A stretch of DNA of 64,000 nucleotides, from the NCBI GenBank assembly GCA_030533445.1, contig CM060065.1, positions 22,519,974 to 22,583,973 on the forward strand. Reading direction: 5' to 3'. Shown here one piece after another: positions 59,361 to 64,000 of the stretch. Position 1 is the stretch's first letter, and each line of letters begins with the position of its first letter. The translations under genes were made by a program, and so were the position numbers. A model generated the notes under the pieces. That model did no database searches, was not told the origin of the DNA, and was given only the letters and a program-made list of their open reading frames with translations. This DNA is from Cyprinodon diabolis. Lineage: Eukaryota; Chordata; Actinopteri; Cyprinodontiformes; Cyprinodontidae.

Positions 59361-59822
59361 CAGGGGTCTTCAACGTTTTCGAGGCCAAGGACCCCCAAAC
59401 TGATTGCGAGATGGAGCGGGGACCCCCTAATTATATATATTGTATGAAATTGTGTTATATCAAACTGGTCCTATAGTCACTCTATTACATATTGAGTCAT
59501 GTAACGAAAGTAATTTCTCCCTGAGATTATTAAAGTATTTCTTATTCCTGGTTGATGGGACAGGTGTTGTGAATAAAATGGTGCCCAGCTTGAAAGAGCT
59601 CCTGTGTGTCGCTGAATGTGTGCATTGATGACTGAAAGACATCTTCTGCTTTCATTTATCTGTTTAATACAGTGTGTTGAATTCATGTTAATGTGTATTT
59701 AAAGACATTTTAATTAGTGCAAATTGCAGTAGGGAATAAGTAATCAACCAAGACTTTCGCGACCCCCATGCAGTACCTCTGCGGACCCCCTAGGGGTCGC
59801 AGACCCCCTGTTGAGACCTCTG
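59361..59822. mobile_element. hAT (Charlie-like) MITE, 462 bp, perfect 8-bp target duplication
   Basis: It starts CAGGGGTCTTCAACGTTTTC and ends CCCCCTGTTGAGACCTCTG, fitting the CAGNGGTC-type hAT terminus. Subterminal GGACCCCC/GGGGTCGC repeats lie inside. CTCTAGAT flanks both sides (59353-59360 and 59823-59830). The short frames inside have no domain. Confidence 0.9.
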
Positions 59823-59949
59823 CTCTAGATCACGAAGCCCGAATAAACACAAACTGATTTCTTAACCAGACACAAAGTTCATTGTACCCCAACAGCCTCT
59901 GCTGTCATCTGATATGCAATTTATGAAACAGGCGAGATTCTCAGACTTA

Positions 59950-60362
59950 GATTTAGACAACTTTTATTGTCATTTTGTATACACAGACTGCATACAAAAC
60001 AAAATGTTATTTTGTACAACTTTCATGACATTTCCATTTCTTAAAGTGCATCAGTGCAACGGTGTGGGAGAACAGAAAACATGGTGCAAAAAAAAAACAA
60101 TGATATGGAAGTTCAGAACATTAAATATATATGGTGCAAAAGATGTAGTGTTTTGGTTTGGAGTTATCTGTGTGATGCAGAGTCTGTGACATTATTTTGG
60201 ATTTTTGTCAACAGTTCAGCTGTCTGATGGCGGTGGGGAATAAGCTGTTTCGGAATCTGCATCGAATGCTGCGAAGCCTCTTACCAGAGGGCAGCAGGGA
60301 GAACAGTCCATTGAGGGGCTATGAGGGGCCATTGATAATGTTATGGGCTCAGGACATGCAGG
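59950..60362 (-). mobile_element. L2-like LINE 3' fragment
   Basis: On the minus strand 60330-60215 encodes PLNGLFSLLPSGKRLRSIRC then RFRNSLFPTAIRQLNC and a stop. This is the same C-terminal motif as the LINE at 28497 (LLPSGRRF..., NSFFPRA) but a different subfamily. The 3' end (59951-59970, AGACAACTTTTATTGTCATT on plus) is the AATAAA-type tail. Everything 5' of the last 40 or so codons is missing. Confidence 0.75.
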
Positions 60363-60479
60363 GCTGGGATGAAAAGTGATGTTTGAAATTGCATGATGCT
60401 ATAATTTCTATATGGACCACAGTCTCTCATGAAAGCATCCCTCATCTTGCTTAATGTATGCTAAAAAAGAGCTAGGTTA

Positions 60480-63280
60480 ACTCTAAAAGAAAATAAATTG
60501 TATCCCTGTCACAACCAGCAAGTTGGTGACTATTGTGATTTATTGTATTTCCTTCCAGATGTGTAGTTTCTTTTCACTTCATATAAAATTGGAGCCGGTA
60601 ATTCCAGATATTATTCTAATCTGATAACATCAGTATTTTAGAGACAAGTGCTCTTTAGAGAAGATATCACTTAATAACTGTTTACTTTTCTGTTGATTTC
60701 TGCATTCGATTTTAGAACAGCTTTTTTTGCCTACAAATTTCAAGCTTAAGGATGAATCCTTTCAGGTTTTAATATTAAATCCATTCCCAACTCAGTTTTA
60801 TAACATTCTGCCTCATTCACTGGATGTGGACTAATCAATGAATGAATCAATGAACATTGTTTTCTGTTGTTGGTTAAGGACTCATAATATTCATTGCATT
60901 TGCTTTGGCTCAGTAACAAACGGCTAGTGGAAACATAATATCTACTACTGGTTGTGCAGGATGGTGCCATCTTTATTTAAATCCAGTAAGCAACATGAGT
61001 CAGTGTATCTATTTTTATCTTTTATCCTGAGTTTATTTTAATTATCCATTTTTTCAAAAGTTCATTGAATTGGCCCTCTTCCTTCCACTAAAACTACCTT
61101 TACTGTCAGAAGACAGCTGTGTATGCTTCTCCAATAAAAAAGAACCTAACAGAAGGTGATGATTTTAAGGAAGCAGAGCATCGGCTTGCTGGACACGCAG
61201 CAGCCGTGGGGGCTGCCTCAAGCCTGGTGGTGATGAGATGCGATAGGACCCGACCCTGCAGAAACCCCAGCCTGTGCGTTAGCTGACTAATCCTCTAGCT
61301 GTGCAGTGCCAGGATCCAGACTCATCAGCTTTGGTGTTCTCTTGTCAGACTCATTTTTATAATGTCCCAGTGGTCAATTCAAACAACTAATGCCCAACAC
61401 AACAGGCCCTAATGCCAAGTGATTATGGAGTGCTGTTTTAGCACATTTGTTGCCTGAAAAGAAAGGGAGAGCCACCGGGCAGTGGAGTGGCTCCGTGCTC
61501 AAAGGATGAGCCTGATGAGGTCAGCACAAAGGGAGCGGGCCTAAAAGCCAGCCTAAGCCACTGCTGGGTTGGTGGGCGCAGTGGGACCTGAGCTGGGTCA
61601 GAACTACGCTGCCAGTGGAGCAGAAATGCAGTGCACCATACAGTTCTAGTGAGATCCGATAAAGTTTTGAGTAAATTAGAATCCGCTTGGTATGTCCAAT
61701 AGAGATTTATTCAGTCAGACAGAGAGAGAAAACACCCCAAAAAAACCTCAGGTCAAGGTAAAACCAGCAAAATTATATTTAGACAACTCAGAATGTAAAG
61801 GAAAGCTTTGTGTATACACCTTTAAGCTTTCTCTTCCAAATCTATGTTATGTACATAATGAAGATGATCTCTTTAGCCTGACAGAAAACGGTCCAAAGGA
61901 AAACATTCGTTTTGACATGAAACAGGCAGCTATTATTAGGGTTTAACAGACATCAATAAGAATAATCCTAACAAGAATATAACTCCAGATTGATGTAAAA
62001 CTCAAGACAAAATAAATATTTAAGTTTCCATCATAATAATAAAAGGTCCTCCAATGTCTTTAGCTGAAACAAACTTTAGGATTTTGAAAGAAATGATTGT
62101 CCTTGATCCACCAAATACTGATTACATATCAAACATTCCTTCTCTGGATAGCCTTAACATCACATGATAAACCTAAAAGTTTACTGATTTTTAAATGTTA
62201 GTGTATTAATTCTTTCTTACTTAAAACTGTGCAAATATGAACTAATCCTAGATAATACTTGCATCCATTAATCAAGTAAGAAAAAAAAAATGATGAAGCT
62301 GAGGTAGTTTCTATTATCTATGCATGTACTCATTAACCCGTAATACAGTAGTAGCCATTCAACATTTCCCCACTTTCCTTGATGGGCCCTTGGCTGGTCC
62401 TCTACAATTCCTTTTTAAACATCAATCTTTGTAGTAAAATATTCTTTCTGTAATGATTTGTGGACATTAAGATCTAAACAGAAGCATTATCTCCTGGTCA
62501 GACCCTGTTGAGTCGGAGTAAAAAAATATGCACGCCCAGGAGAAGGCCAGTGGCTGGAAGTTGGCTGCCATTCAGCTGGCATTTGACTGGGAAGGGCCAT
62601 TTTGAATGGCTGCTACTGTAATACTTGCCTGTTACATGTTAAGGCTAATGATTTCCCAAGCAGTTTATCTAATTAGCACAGTTATTCTATCAGGATAGAA
62701 AGTTATCATCTTCATTATGTACATAACAAAGATTTGAGAATGAATGGTAGCACAGCCAGAGTGGATTATTCTTAACAGTGGGCTCTCTGTCACTTTGTAT
62801 TTCGAATGTCCTTAATCTAGAATACTGCATAATATCTTTATATGGCTGTAGCCAGTGAAGTCTCCTCATTTACAAATTTGTATGATGTAATGATGGGACA
62901 TGTGAGGATGTGGCAGGCAACTCTGGGGATGTATAAAATGCTTCTTTAACTGTTATTTTGAGCCAACTTTCTGAAGAAGTGAGCCTGGTGGTAAGCACTG
63001 AAATCTGTAACCTGAACCATTTCTCTCGTCTGAGTAAAATCACAATTTCTGTAAATACTGTTGTCATTTCTCAGAGTTATTTAATACATATACATTATGA
63101 AGTGTTATTCTAATAGTTTATTCCGAATGATCTCTTCTCAGGATTTAATCGGGGATAGCAAGCTTAAAGATTTAAACATAGAGCTTTCCTTTACAAAATC
63201 GTGTTTCCACCCTGACCTGCAAGTGGCATTACTCATGAAGAGCCACTGATGGACTGATGCCACAGCTGCAGCCACACAAA
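60480..63280. other. upstream DNA, no gene recognised; candidate conserved noncoding stretches
   Basis: No open frame here has a recognisable domain. 61180-61640 and 62490-62720 are less AT-rich, non-repetitive by eye and carry homeobox-like TAAT cores (for example CAAACAACTAATGCCCAAC and TTTATCTAATTAGCACAG). They could be conserved regulatory DNA. This is inference from composition only. Confidence 0.4.
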
Positions 63281-63293
63281 CCGAGGTGAGAGA

Positions 63294-63655
63294 TTTCCCC
63301 ATCCATTTTCCGTCACTCTTATCCCAAGTGGGGTCGCAAAGGGTGCTGGGGTGTCCATCTCCCGTTGTCAAAAGCCGTGAGGCAGGGTACACCCTTGACA
63401 GGTCGCCAGTCCATCGCAGGGCAACACAGAGACAAACAGGACAAACCATGCACACACACACACCTAAGGAGAATTTGGAGAAGCCGATTAACCTATCAGT
63501 CTTGTTTTTTGACTGTGGGAGGAAGCCAGAGTACCCAGAGAGAACCCACACATGCAAACTCCATGCAGAAAGACCCCAGGCTGGAATTTCAACCCAACAC
63601 CTTCTTTCTGCAAGGCAGCAGTGCTACCCACTGTGCTACTGAGCAGCATGAGAGG
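63294..63655. repeat. high-copy fish dispersed repeat
   Basis: Landmarks in order: CCATCCATTTTCCGTCACTC, GGGTGCTGGGGTGTCCATCT, CTTGACAGGTCGCCAGTCCA, a short CA-rich run, GGAGAATTTGGAGAAGCCGA, GACTGTGGGAGGAAGCCAGA, CATGCAAACTCCATGCAGAA and ACCCACTGTGCTACTGAGCA. This ordered series is one of the commonest interspersed repeats in teleosts. I do not assign its family. All open frames here are incidental. Confidence 0.8.
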
Positions 63656-63819
63656 TTTGTTTTTAACAAATATCTCCAGTGCTTTTTGAGGGGTGGTTCT
63701 CCAGATTTTTTTTTTTTGGCAACCGGAAAACAAGCCAAAATTATGCCACAAAAATTGAGTTTCTGAGCAACGCATCTAATCAGGGAAATTTTGAACTTCT
63801 GAGAAAGTATGCGAAAAAC

Positions 63820-64000
63820 TGTCATGAATCACTGTTTGTGTGGAGGACCCAGATGCAGAGACCAGTAGGCAGAGGTGAATTAAAGTCTGTTTATTCAGGT
63901 CCAGAAGCAGGAATCAGAGTCCAACTGAAAATTACAAACGTACCAGAACCAAGGAGACATCAGGGATTAACCAAACCAGAAGCCAGGGAGAGACGAGGAA
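63820..64000 (-). mobile_element. LTR end, minus orientation, cut by window edge
   Basis: It starts TGTCATGAATCACTG. The first 10 bases equal the reverse complement of the end of the solo LTR at 54319-55128. GACCCAGATGCAGAGACCAG and GTCTGTTTATTCAGG follow (inverse AATAAA). Whether a full element or a solo LTR lies beyond cannot be seen. Confidence 0.55.

Noticed and set aside
61692..61946. 84-codon plus-strand open frame upstream of tjp1
   Set aside because: It is AT-rich, lysine-rich, without a domain or evident splice partners, and no longer than expected by chance here.

Overview
The window is vertebrate nuclear DNA, almost certainly from a teleost fish. It holds one multi-exon gene on the minus strand with consensus GT-AG introns. 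The rest is AT-rich intronic and upstream DNA carrying repeat types typical of fish: hAT, PIF/Harbinger and Tc1/mariner MITEs, L2-like LINE 3' ends, solo LTRs and a tRNA-SINE relic. There is no sign of prokaryotic, organellar or viral gene organisation.

The gene is tjp1, encoding tight junction protein 1 (ZO-1), read from about 46.5 kb down to position 1. Twenty-one coding exons were placed by hand. They join in phase into 1168 codons with no internal stop. In order they encode a short N-terminus, PDZ1, a basic/serine linker, PDZ2, a second linker, PDZ3, SH3, the U5 hinge, the guanylate-kinase-like (GUK) domain, an acidic segment, an alpha-type cassette exon, and the start of the long proline/tyrosine-rich tail. 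The rest of the tail, including the expected ZU5 domain, lies beyond the left edge. I cannot tell the tjp1a and tjp1b paralogues apart from this window.

Layout: 1-19.4 kb holds exons 21 to 2 with mostly short introns. 19.4-46.5 kb is intron 1 (about 27.1 kb), which has no supportable coding exon but many nested mobile elements. Exon 1 (24 coding bases) lies at 46.5 kb beside a CpG-rich stretch of about 0.5 kb that is the likely promoter. 47-64 kb is upstream DNA with no recognisable gene. It contains a hAT element carrying a BED zinc-finger fragment, a complete solo LTR with 5-bp target duplications, a Tc1-like MITE, a further hAT MITE, LINE fragments and high-copy repeats.

The most informative observations are: (i) six hAT-type insertions, four with perfect 8-bp target-site duplications, including a hAT nested in a hAT and a solo LTR nested in a hAT; (ii) a pair of in-frame 3' splice sites 9 nt apart at exon 8; (iii) a frame-neutral alpha cassette exon flanked by weak donors; and (iv) a perfect 21-bp inverted repeat in intron 13. 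I did not find evidence of a novel biological system. Everything large is explained by tjp1 or by transposable elements.
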